This document shows positions 33,546 through 43,126 of a DNA stretch of 62,000 bases, one piece after another. Origin of the DNA: Cryptomeria japonica (taxonomy: Eukaryota > Streptophyta > Pinopsida > Cupressales > Cupressaceae). Position numbers and translations under genes: made by a program. The DNA lies in the NCBI RefSeq assembly GCF_030272615.1, contig NC_081406.1:238442422-238504421 (forward strand). The letters run 5' to 3'. How positions within the stretch are numbered: the first letter of the stretch is position 1; the number at the start of each line of letters is the position of its first letter. A model generated the notes under the pieces. It was not told the DNA's origin, did not search any database, and saw only the letters and a list, made by a program, of their open reading frames with translations.

Positions 33546-34396
33546 GAAACACCAAACCTATGGGTTGGATTTGCCTTGGGAATCCAACCCAAAGGTTTGG
33601 ACAACCATTTCAGGCTAGAGACATGTTTTTATCATAACATTGAAAATTTTGACATATTTTTTGTTGTGCTCTCCGTCAGGTTTGCACGTGTTTCAATGAA
33701 GTTAAAAAAAAATACCATGGTAAACTTGAGCTCCCTCTTAGCTATCCAACAATTTAATTTATTTCAATTTTTTATTTCGTTAAGTCTTTCATCTATAATT
33801 TCTTTTGTCAGTGTGTCTGTTTTTTGTCAAAAAGTTACATGCACTATTTTGGGTATACATTTTTACATGATCATTAGATTTTGAAAAAACTTACATTTTT
33901 AGAACCTAGACTCCATTCTACACAATTTTAAAAAAAAAATTGATTTTTTATCAGATTTCAATGATTTTAGGGGGGAGCACGCTCAAATTTTTGTTTTTCA
34001 GGATGTGTCCACTTCAAAAATAAGAAAAAAAATCATATACTCATTAAAAAATTAGCTGAAAAATTTGGCATAAACTACAAGGTGTTAGCTAATTTCTCAT
34101 TGAAGCAATTTTAAAAATTCAAAAAAAAAAGTTATAACATTTTAGGGGGGCCACAACAAACGCTATGTTATCTTTTTTGCATAAAAACAGGACCACTCTT
34201 TGTGGCCCCCCTTTTTGAAGCCCTTAATCTCCACCATTTTCAAAAAAAATTACTAGTTTAGAAAGTATACTCGAAGCACTCTAACTCTTGTTCTTGTTGC
34301 ATCTTCAAATTTGGAGTGTAACTATCTTCAATTTGTCGTTGAAGTTCAGACTTCGTTGATTTCGAAAAAAAAAAAAAGTGGCATCTTAAGACTCCC
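33546..34396. other. AT-rich right body of the foldback-like element
   Basis: No transposase or other protein was recognised. A 119-codon frame at 33525-33884 starts in the palindromes and runs into hydrophobic AT-rich sequence, so it is not supported as a gene. Many A-runs lie at 33705-34140 and 34363-34377. Confidence 0.6.
34144..34212. repeat. Hairpin with 13-bp perfect arms and G6/C6 core
   Basis: AGGGGGGCCACAA (34144-34156) pairs with TTGTGGCCCCCCT (34200-34212) across a 43-base AT-rich spacer. It stands out in AT-rich surroundings close to the right end of the element. Confidence 0.85.
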
Positions 34397-34426
34397 TTTT
34401 GGTACCACAACTTGGTGCACATACCC
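34397..34426 (-). repeat. Right terminal inverted repeat
   Basis: Reverse complement begins GGGTATGTGCACC and ends GGTACCAAAA; it matches the left end at 27 of 30 positions and is followed by TATA. Confidence 0.8.
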
Positions 34427-34430
34427 TATA

Positions 34431-35697
34431 TTATGTTTATATTAGGTTTAATGCATGTTGTTAATGGTTAGACAATATAAATCAAGGAAACATTTTAAGA
34501 AAACCTGATAGTCATATCAACAAAGAATTTGAACATGCATGTTTGTACCTTGCCACAATATTAAAAAAAATGATAAATGAAACCATATTGAGGGATTGTA
34601 ATGATGCTAATTTCTATAGGTTCATGTGCTAGGTGTATTATCAAATTTATAGACGCCTTTTGCAATTTATGGATCTTGACCTAGTACAATTATGAGGGTC
34701 ATGTCTTGCAACTCAAAATCCCTAGTGATATCCAAAGCTAATATCAATTTAAGGACCTAGATGAAGTGAAATGAATTTAGTAGTTTTCGTGCCCCTTTTG
34801 ATAATTATATAGCTTTTCTTTTCTATTACTAGAGATGTCACCATTTATATATACAATGACGATATTAGCAGAGTCTTGTAATTTTTGAATGGTTTGTTAC
34901 TTTTGGACTCTTTGACAAGTTGCTGGAAGTGTAATAGGAGGAACAAGTATACATGGTGGCTTCAAGCTCTATCATGAATTTGTAAATTTTATGTTAATAA
35001 TCTATGGGTAATGCTCCTCCAAGCTATTAACCTATTGAAAAGAAAGAAACTACATGAGGGTCAAGTGTATAACTAAGTAAAGTTATAGTTTGTTAGGAAT
35101 GTTATACTATAATCAATTTAAATACTTATTAAAGTATACCTCATGAAGTACCCTCTCATGTTTAACTTGAGCCCATTGAAGTGTATGAGATATTACCCAC
35201 TCTCAAATAACCTTTAATAATTTAAAATATATTATTGTTGTTGAGAATGGGTGTCTCAAACTTACTGGTTGAAATCTCGAACATATGGCACTTGGTCTCT
35301 CAAATGAGAAGTTCAGTGTGGATAACCTGTGTGTTATTGATCATCTTGAAAGAGAACATAATAACCTTTGTGTTATTGATACAATAGTTGATAACCTTCA
35401 TGTTATGCACTTGCTTGGAGAAGTAGTGATTTCGATATAGCATCTGGGTTCAGTAAGACTCTACCAAGAGGTTTGGATAATTCACTCCTCTTACCAATAT
35501 CGAGGAGATAGTTGATGTGTCTTGTGGACATGAAGCAGTATATTGGTATAAATTGTAGTTTTGGTATGTCTCCCACAACAATCAACTGAAGTTATGTTGC
35601 TACACTGATAAGCTCGAGTTTTATGTAGCTTTGGTGAAGACAAAGATTTCAATGTAGCTTGGGGTTTTGATAAGATTGTCTGAAGGAAGTAACTAAA
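34431..35697. other. Unassigned sequence between the foldback-like element and Copia-C
   Basis: No gene recognised. Near 35320-35405 a short phrase (GATAACCT..TGTTAT) occurs three times at irregular spacing. Otherwise nothing distinctive. Confidence 0.5.
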
Positions 35698-36190
35698 TGT
35701 TGGACATTGCTACTACTAGGATATGTTGTTGTCATTGATGTCAACATATTCCTGCTCTGGTCATTACAGATTGGTTTATTAGGATCATGGTTTGGTGTAT
35801 GGAATATTTCTAATATCACTATATTCTTCTATAATACCTTTGGTGATCTGGAAAGCTTAATTGATCATATCATATGATCCAGTTTTGCAATTTGTTTTTT
35901 TGATCAGTAATTTGCAGAGTTCAGTATTTCCTCTAGTATATTCTAGTGTGATTTGATCTTGAGCTGAGATTTTGGGAGATTATTTGAGATGGTCTCGTAT
36001 ATCTTCATTACAAATGGTTTGTGATTTGGTGCTCTACAAGTTATCTTTTCATCATGAGAGTTGTTGATGTTTGAGTGTTCTTAAGTTTCAAATGTCAAGA
36101 TAAATGCAAATTTGATAAGTGGTGTTGGTGCAGCTATTACTGATTATTCTAACATGCTTGTTGGTGTTTCCTAATTGTGCCCCATTTGTT
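35698..36190 (+). repeat. Copia-C 5' LTR, first part
   Basis: Starts TGTTGGACATTGC, contains TTGTCATTGATGTCAACA near 35731-35748, and is broken by Copia-M after CCCATTTGTT. Confidence 0.85.
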
Positions 36191-36508
36191 TGTAGGATTT
36201 GAGAAATACAAATCCACAGAACCCAAAAGAAACCTGCATGCAAGAAACCTGTCACAGAGAAAGAGAGAGAACGAATACAAGGGTTTTGGCTCTGACAAAG
36301 AGAAAAGATGTATTATCAGAGAAAAATGAATCAAGAAGATGAATAATACAAGAGATCAATCCTTATAAAGGAGATCAACACCAAAAGGAAAACCTAACCC
36401 TAAGGTGTGAGCATTTAATAATTAAATATTAATTATTAAATGACTAATGTATGCATAAAGAGAAATCTTAAGTGGAGAGCAAAGTTAATTAATTACTTTA
36501 CTCTAACA
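36191..36508 (-). repeat. Copia-M 3' LTR
   Basis: TGTAGGATTTGAG...TACTCTAACA on the plus strand. It differs from 41900-42217 at GAGCATTT versus GAGAATTT and at TTAAGTGG versus TTAAGAGG. Confidence 0.97.
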
Positions 36509-36519
36509 CCCCCCCTTAA
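36509..36519 (-). promoter_or_regulatory. Copia-M polypurine tract
   Basis: TTAAGGGGGGG on the minus strand directly upstream of the 3' LTR, the plus-strand primer position. Confidence 0.85.
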
Positions 36520-36729
36520 GATGAGCTACAATGCAGCTACAAACAATGCAGAAGAAAGCAAAGGAACTACAATGCAAAGGAGGGTCCCGGCAACAAGGCC
36601 TGATGAGGTACCCGAATACAAGAAAATCTCTATAAAGCGGAGTAAAGGAGAAAACCCAGTGGGAAAAAACTCCTCTCCAAAAAGAGATAAAGAATCATGC
36701 TGAAAAGAAAACATGAAGGAAGGAAGGCC

Positions 36730-37956
36730 TCACTGAGACCCCCCAAGGACAACTTCTTTCACCCCAAGCATTGAGCGCAACTGAAGATAGCGCGGAGATG
36801 CCAAAGGTTTAGTGAAGATGTCTGCAACCTGCTCCTCTGTAGGAATATACTCCAAGATGAGAGAACCATCCTGAATCAACTGCCTGATGAAGTGCATGTG
36901 GATTTCAATATGCTTTGTCCGCTGATGCTCTACTGGGTTGCGAGAAATGTGAATGGCACTCTGGTTGTCACACCAAAGAATAGTGGGACAATCTGGAGGA
37001 AACCCAAACTCTGTCATCGACTGTCGAAGCCATAAAACCTCCTGACTGGCTAACACTACTGCTCGGTACTCAGCCTCTATAGATGATAATGCAATAGCGG
37101 ACTGCTTCTTGCAAGACCATGTAATAGGACCAGAACCAAGGCAAAAAACGAAGCCAGAAGTAGACTTCCGATCATTGACATCACCAGCCCAATCGGAGTT
37201 AGTGAAGCCAATGATATGAGGGGATCCTGAAGAGTAGTGAATGCCATAATGTGTGGTGCCCCGAATATATCTCAAAATACGTTTGGCTGCTTGCTAATGG
37301 CTCTCATGAGGATCATGGGAGAACCGAGAGACAAGGCCAACCGCAAAGGAAAGATCAGGACGAGAATGTGTCAGGTACAACAGACTGCCAACCAACTACC
37401 TATATAAAGTGGGGTCTACTGAAGGAGTAGAGCAAGTGGAAGACAAAACAACACCTGACTGAAATGGAGTGGGGGCAGACTTGCAATCAAGCATGCCAAA
37501 TCGCTGAAGCATATCAAGAGCATACTTCTCCTGAAAAATGGAAATCCCATCCGAAGACTGAATAACCTGTAGACCCAGAAAGAAGTGCAAGAGACCAAGA
37601 TCTGTCATCTCAAACTGCTCCATCAAAGCTCTCTGAACACTCTGAATCATGGAGGATGAGCTACCTGTAATGATGAGATCATCTACATATAGCACTAGAA
37701 TCAAAAGATCACCCTCCTGACGCTGAATATAGACTGTGTGATCGGAATGACAGCGTGTGAAGTGTGAGGAAAGCAAGAAGGAGTCCATCTTCTCATACCA
37801 AGCCCTGGGGGCTTGTTTGAGACCATACAATGAATGTCGAAGTCTGCAAACCAAAGAAGTGTCCTGCACAAAACCCGGAGGCTGCTCCATATAGATCTCC
37901 TCATGTAGGTCTCCATGCAAGAAGGCACTCTTCACATCCATCTGAAACACTGCCAT
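36730..37956 (-). pseudogene. Copia-M reverse transcriptase (C-terminal part) and RNase H
   Basis: Read on the minus strand from 37956, the frame starts inside reverse transcriptase (FQMDVKSAFLHGDL), contains the catalytic LYVDDLIITG near 37670-37700 and a thumb/connection segment. It passes into RNase H with NSDWAGDVNDRKSTSG, SSIEAEYRA and WCDNQSAIHI, ending in DIFTKPL and a natural stop at 36730-36732. Two internal stops occur: TAG at 37396-37398 (CAG to TAG) and TAG at 37294-37296 (TGG to TAG). This frame is offset from the upstream part by an apparent one-base deletion near 37950. Confidence 0.94.
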
Positions 37957-40757
37957 CCCTGTGAAGCTGCAAGTGAAAGTACCAGGCGTATAGAATTCAT
38001 CTTGGCGACAGGAGCAAAGGTCTCAGAGTAGTCAATACCCTCTACCTGAGAAAACCCCTTCGCAACAAGACGGGCCTTATACTTATCAATAGAACCATCT
38101 ACAACATACTTGGTACGATACACCCACTTGCACCGAACCAACTTTCTTCCCTTAGGAAGAGGACAAAGATCCCAAGTATGATTCTTCATCAAAGAAGAAT
38201 ACTCCTCATCCATGGCCCTATCCCACTCTGGGTGTCCTATCACCTCTGAAAACTTTTGAGGATCATCTGAAAGGGTATGACTCAAAAGACTAGAACTAGA
38301 TGTCTGAGCACGAGTGCGACGAGTATCTGAAGGATCACCTACCAAAGAACCAGCTGCATCAACAGTATCATGGGCCCACTTCGGCAAAGACGGAGCAACT
38401 GGTGGTGGTGGAGATGGTGGATCATGATCTACATCATCCTCAAGAGATAAGTAATCCTCAAGAGATGAAGAGGAAGGAGTAGGCAATGAGGGAGAAGCTG
38501 GTGATGGAGAATCCATCTGAGGATAGCACTCATCAAACTGGACATCCCGCCGAAACAAGACCTCTCTGGAATCAGGATCAAACAACCTGTATGCCTTAAC
38601 ATCCTCACAGTAGCCAACAAATATGAGTGGTCGGCTCTTCCTCTCCATGGCTATCCGCTGAGCATCAGGAATAAATGCCCAAGCCTCACTACCAAAAACT
38701 CAGAATGTAGAAACATCGGGCTTGACATGGGTCCAAGCCTCCTCAGGAGTCATATGTCGTAATGCCTTATGGGGCATCCGATTCTGAATATAATTGGCAC
38801 AATTGACTGCCTCAGCCCAAAATGAAGAACTCATAGCTCAAGACTGTATCATACAATTTGCCATCTCCCGTAAGGTTCTGTTCTTTCTCTCAGCAACACC
38901 ATTCTATTGAGGGGTATAAGAAACTGTAAACTGATGCTGTAAACCATGCTCAGTGCAAAAATCTCTGAAAGCCTGATTTACATACTCCCCCCCATTATCT
39001 GTGTGTATCCTCCTGATAGAAAGTCCAGATTGCTTCTCCACAAATGTCTTAAACTTCTTGAAAGAGTCAAAGACATCAGACTTGTACTTAAGAAAGTACA
39101 CCCATGTACGTCTGGAGAAGTCATCAATAAAAGTGAGTACATAACGGGCCCCTGAAAAAGAAGGAGTCGGAAAGGACATAAGATCACTATGTACCAACTC
39201 TAGGGCTGCCCTAGCACGAGAGGCTCGACCCTTAGGAAAAGGATGTCGATGATGTTTGCCAAGGACACAACCACGACATACACCATCTATACAAGAAATC
39301 TGTGGAAGCCCAATCACAAGTGCCTGTGTACTCATCTGCTGTAGATATCTGTAATTGACATGACCAAAACGCTCATGCCAAAGCCTGCTCACTGAATCTG
39401 CATGTGCTATAAGAGAGGAACCAACAGTGTCTGAACTCTCAAAGCCATCAAAACTATATAAGTGAGATGCAGAATCCACACTCCCAGTAGCCACAACCAA
39501 GTCAGGATCATGAAGATCTCGAATAACCACATCATGTGGAGAGAACTCAACTGTCTTACCAGAGCCAGAGTGGCAAATCTGATAAACGGATAGAAGGTTT
39601 GTCAAAATGTCAGGAACCAAAAGCACATCCTGAAGACAACCACCATCCAATGAAACAGTACCAGAACCCTGAACGGAAAGTTGTGCTGAGTCACCAACTG
39701 CAATATGTCTAGTGCCTGTAGGAGCAAGAGCGGTGACCAAATCCTCTGTGTGTGTCATATGGTGAGAGGCACCAGAATCTAGAATCCAAGTGGACGCTGA
39801 GGACAATGCTCGTGCAGAAAGAGCATGACCTTTCCCTGTGGGCTGTGAAGGAGGTTGTGGTGCACTGATATTATGCTGCTGCATGGCTTCCTCCAAAGCC
39901 TCTAAACGTTTCCAACACCTGGAAATGGGATGTCCTTCCTTGCCACAAAAACTGCAAGGATCACCTGATTTCTTCTTAGTCTTGGAGGAAGACTCACCAG
40001 ACTTTGAAGATTTTCCTTGTTTAGAATTGAATTGTGGTTTTGAATCAGACTTAGGTGGTGGCTTGGAGGGATTCTCACTAGCCTCTGAATCTTTCTTAGG
40101 CTTCGGTTTCTGCTTCTGTTTTCCTTTGGAGGACTGGGCTACCAATGCTTGGTTCTGTGAACCTGAAAGTGAATCCAACTGCTTAAGCTTAGCTTGCTCA
40201 CGAGTCAGATGATCACAAAAGACCTCAAAAGAAGGCAAGACATGTCGAGCACCCAAGGCATCCATGGTGGAATAGAAGGTCGAAGAGAAGATCTGAAATG
40301 GACCCCGAAGCTTGGAGAGAATCAGGAAAATGCACTCTATATCAGTCTTAGTCTTACCACAACCCTGCAAGATTGATCTTTGTTGTTTGAACTTCATCAA
40401 AAAGTCCTCAATAGAAGGAAATGAATCAGATACCAAGGAAGTTAACTCTGCCTCAAGCTGCAAAGCTCTGAACTCGTTGACAGTACCAAAAAGTCCTTCA
40501 AACTTGATCCAAATGGCTCGAGGAGTGATACAACCCTCAAGATGAAACTGGCGACTGTCGGAAATGTGTAAAGCCATCAATCCCATAGCCTGATCCATAT
40601 TGTTCCTGTGTTGCATAATCTCAAAAGGATGTGTCAACTGAGGCTGAACCTCATCCAAACAGGACCATAACCCTTTTGACTGGAGAAGAGTCATCATGCG
40701 ACCCTTCCAAGTGTGGTAATTATGCGGTGTGAGAGATTCAATAGGTTTGTCTGCCAT
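37932..40757 (-). pseudogene. Copia-M gag, protease, integrase and start of reverse transcriptase
   Basis: ATG at 40757 opens a 617-codon stretch: gag (MADKPIESLTPHNYHTWKGR start, UBN2-like), a zinc knuckle CSFCGKEGHPISRC (about 39915-39965), protease DSGASHHMTH (about 39750-39785), and integrase with HSDLMSFP, FIDDFSRRTWV and HTDNGGEY. A TAG at 38904-38906 interrupts the integrase at TPQ-NGVAERKN. Two TGA follow at 38838-38840 and 38700-38702, both explained by CGA to TGA. The frame then continues through KARLVAKGFSQVEG of reverse transcriptase until an apparent one-base deletion near 37950 ends it at 37932. All lesions before that deletion are C-to-T transitions. Confidence 0.95.
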
Positions 40758-41886
40758 CCTGTGAACTATGCCTCAACTGCTCTGAATTTTTAATTATTAT
40801 TAAGTGGTCTTTCAGAACTAGACAGAAGATGCAGAAGGGGGTTTGATTTTTTTTGTATTGGTGTTTTTAAATGCTAGTTTTCTGATGTAAATAACAGAAA
40901 GCAAGAGAAAACACCCCCCCACAATGCAAAAAACTAATCCCCAGTACAAACTGAAAGCCAGAAAATGATAGAAAGCAATAACGGGTTGAGACAAAATTTG
41001 GAGCACCTGAAGATTTTTTTGATGAAATAGACTGTAGAGCTGGAAAGAGCAGAGAACCACCTTTCTGATGCCTATTCGCTTTCGAAAAACGGAGTCTGTA
41101 TGCAAAAGATATGGCTCCTGGAGTGCAAAAAACTTGTTCTGACTTTGACTAGAAAAAAACACTACAAAACGGCAAAATCAGAAAAAAAGTCCTGCATTAA
41201 TTAGATCCGGCTCGGAACCAGCTTTCCAACGCCTATTTGTTTTCGAAAAACAGAGATCGGATGCCCAAGTTATGCCCGATTTTGTAAAAACAGCTTCAAA
41301 AAGAACCCAGATGGGCCCCTAAGTCCTCAAGGGCTTAAAAAAAATCAGCCCCTGGTCCTCTGGGTGACCAAGGGTGGGCGCAGGAGGCAGCGACGCGGGG
41401 GCGGCGCGCTGGCTGCGGGCGGGCGGCGCTCGGGTGGGGGTTCTCGACGGGCGGCGCGGCGGGCGGCAGGCGGCGCGGGGGCGGTTGACCGCCGGCGGCG
41501 GTGGCCGCCGGGCTGTGCGGGCGGCGGCGCGGTGCTCCCAATCGGCTGCACTGTTTTTGTTATAAAAAACTGCGTTTTTTATATTATTTTTCTGGTTTTT
41601 TTTATTTTTCCGCCTCGGTTTTCGTGCCCTAGGGTCGTACAGCCTTGGGGCCAAAAAAAATTTGCCTCCTGGTGCAACTGTGTCCAAATCGGACGAATTT
41701 TATATGGAAATAGGGGTTTTTGGGTGCTACGAGCTCAACGGTGAGGTCCGTTTGGGCTTAAAGTGCACCGAAAAAAAAAATACCCCCTATTCCAAAATAA
41801 AAAAACAGAAGACAAACACAGATCTGATGCAACCAAAACCTGGATCTCAAAATCTTTCAAAAGTCTGAACAAGCTGCAGCAGATCT
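40758..41886 (-). other. Copia-M untranslated leader
   Basis: Lies between the primer site and gag. It contains two copies of a segment around CGCTTTCGAAAAAC / TTGTTTTCGAAAAAC (near 41088 and 41238) and a GC-rich core. No coding frame conserved in copia elements is present. Packaging or translation-control roles are possible but not shown. Confidence 0.7.
41380..41550. repeat. Extremely GC-rich segment in the Copia-M leader
   Basis: GCGGCGC-type motifs dominate, e.g. GGGGGCGGCGCGCTGG and GCGGCGGTGGCCGCCGG, in an otherwise AT-rich window. It contains many CpG and inverted GGCGGC/GCCGCC pairs that could fold strongly in RNA. Open frames exist on both strands here because stops are rare in GC-rich DNA, so they are not called as genes. 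Confidence 0.9.
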
Positions 41887-41899
41887 AGCTCTGATACCA
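41887..41899 (-). promoter_or_regulatory. Copia-M primer binding site
   Basis: TGGTATCAGAGCT on the minus strand, immediately inside the 5' LTR, complementary to initiator tRNA-Met. Confidence 0.92.
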
Positions 41900-42217
41900 T
41901 GTAGGATTTGAGAAATACAAATCCACAGAACCCAAAAGAAACCTGCATGCAAGAAACCTGTCACAGAGAAAGAGAGAGAACGAATACAAGGGTTTTGGCT
42001 CTGACAAAGAGAAAAGATGTATTATCAGAGAAAAATGAATCAAGAAGATGAATAATACAAGAGATCAATCCTTATAAAGGAGATCAACACCAAAAGGAAA
42101 ACCTAACCCTAAGGTGTGAGAATTTAATAATTAAATATTAATTATTAAATGACTAATGTATGCATAAAGAGAAATCTTAAGAGGAGAGCAAAGTTAATTA
42201 ATTACTTTACTCTAACA
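41900..42217 (-). repeat. Copia-M 5' LTR
   Basis: 318 bp, nearly identical to 36191-36508. It is followed by TGTT and the resumed Copia-C LTR. Confidence 0.97.
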
Positions 42218-42221
42218 TGTT

Positions 42222-43076
42222 TTGGTGATCCGCATTGATTGTTGTGTGTGTTCTTGGTGATTTTGCTAAACCGATGATATTCTTCATGTTATGTGGTTTT
42301 CCTAGTGGTGTAGTATGTTGCAATTGATCTTGGCGTGATTTTTAGTGGTGTTGCACATTTGGGGATTTGAATTAGGTCCATGTTATATCATGTATATCAT
42401 TACATTGGTCCGGTGGTCGATCTTTGTATCGTGTGATTTAATTTTGTAATTGTGAGTTGAAGGTTTAGTCGACCTTGTTGTCAAGGTTGATGAATTGTAT
42501 AAATAGGTGATATTTTCATACTTGTGTATCGTGGTTGTGCCTGCATTATCAGAGAGTGGTGTATGTGCGAACAAGGATTCATCTTTTAGTGTGATGTATT
42601 GAGTAGAGACTGGCGTTGCAGAGAAGACAATTGTGCTTAATCAAAAATGTCATCAGGAATTTGGAGATGTTATTATTTTACTTCATTTCTTCCAGATTGT
42701 AGTTTGATCAGTTTGTAAGTCAGTGAGACTTCCTTGTAAGGTAGTGAACCTTCCCTGAGGGTTGTAGCCTTCCGGATTATTGTTTCTTGAGTTGTAAGCT
42801 CTAGGCAGTGTGCCTGAATACTAGTGCATTCCCCATTGTAATATTTTTCACATACTACTACAGAGTATCATCTTATTGTGGATAGGTTCCCAACATGGTT
42901 TTCCCCTTAACCGGGTTTTCCAGGTCAAAAAATAGGTTTTGTGTTGTGCTATCAATTTTCTTATCTTTATTGTTGCTATAGTTTATCAGATTTGAACTTG
43001 TGGTTGAGTTTGTATATCTGATAGAAAAATAATTCACCCCCCACCTCTCATTTTTCACTCCTTGTTGTTGCCAACA
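42222..43076 (+). repeat. Copia-C 5' LTR, second part
   Basis: Resumes after Copia-M and ends TTGTTGCCAACA. It contains the AATTCACCCCCCACCTCTCA region typical of the 3' end of these LTRs. Confidence 0.85.
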
Positions 43077-43078
43077 AT

Positions 43079-43090
43079 TTGTATCAGAGC
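43079..43090 (+). promoter_or_regulatory. Copia-C primer binding site
   Basis: TTGTATCAGAGC, one base different from TGGTATCAGAGC, two bases after the LTR. Confidence 0.85.
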
Positions 43091-43126
43091 TAGATCCTCC
43101 AGAAGAAGCTTAACTTCTTAAGGAGA

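Larger units (their letters stand above)
29345..34426. mobile_element. Foldback-like DNA element with terminal inverted repeats, built of palindromes
   Basis: The ends form 30-bp inverted repeats (29345-29374 and 34397-34426) matching at 27 of 30 positions, with a shared core TTGTGGTACCAAAA. TATA flanks both ends (29341-29344 and 34427-34430), compatible with a TA or TATA target duplication. Inside, from left to right, are a 140-bp imperfect cruciform, a 12-bp-arm inverted repeat, CTATACCC-type repeats, a 3.3-kb array of 20-bp units in both orientations, a purine-rich tract, four 18-bp palindromes, an AT-rich body and a hairpin with 13-bp arms. No transposase is visible, so it would be non-autonomous. 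Foldback, Mutator-like or an undescribed family are all possible; the ends do not begin with CACTA. Confidence 0.7.
36191..42217 (-). mobile_element. Copia-M: young minus-strand Ty1/copia retrotransposon
   Basis: Two 318-bp LTRs (36191-36508 and 41900-42217) differ at only two positions by eye. The minus-strand order is LTR, primer site, a 1.1-kb leader with a very GC-rich core, gag-pol, polypurine tract, LTR. The flanks share TGTT (36187-36190 and 42218-42221). A five-base TGTTT duplication is possible if the LTR starts one base later. It belongs to a different lineage from the other copia elements: short LTRs, DSGASHHMTH protease motif and YVDD reverse transcriptase. Gag-pol has five stops and one frameshift, so it is broken despite being recent. 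Confidence 0.96.

Noticed and set aside
33265-33618. Overlapping frames on both strands with similar peptides (FGARQ, FGAPQ, WCTPN)
   Set aside because: The similarity between strands is explained by the ATTTGG...CCAAAT palindromes themselves.
41319-41744. Several overlapping Ala/Arg/Pro/Gly-rich frames on both strands
   Set aside because: They all come from the GC-rich leader core of Copia-M, where stop codons are rare. The frames overlap each other on both strands and match no copia protein.
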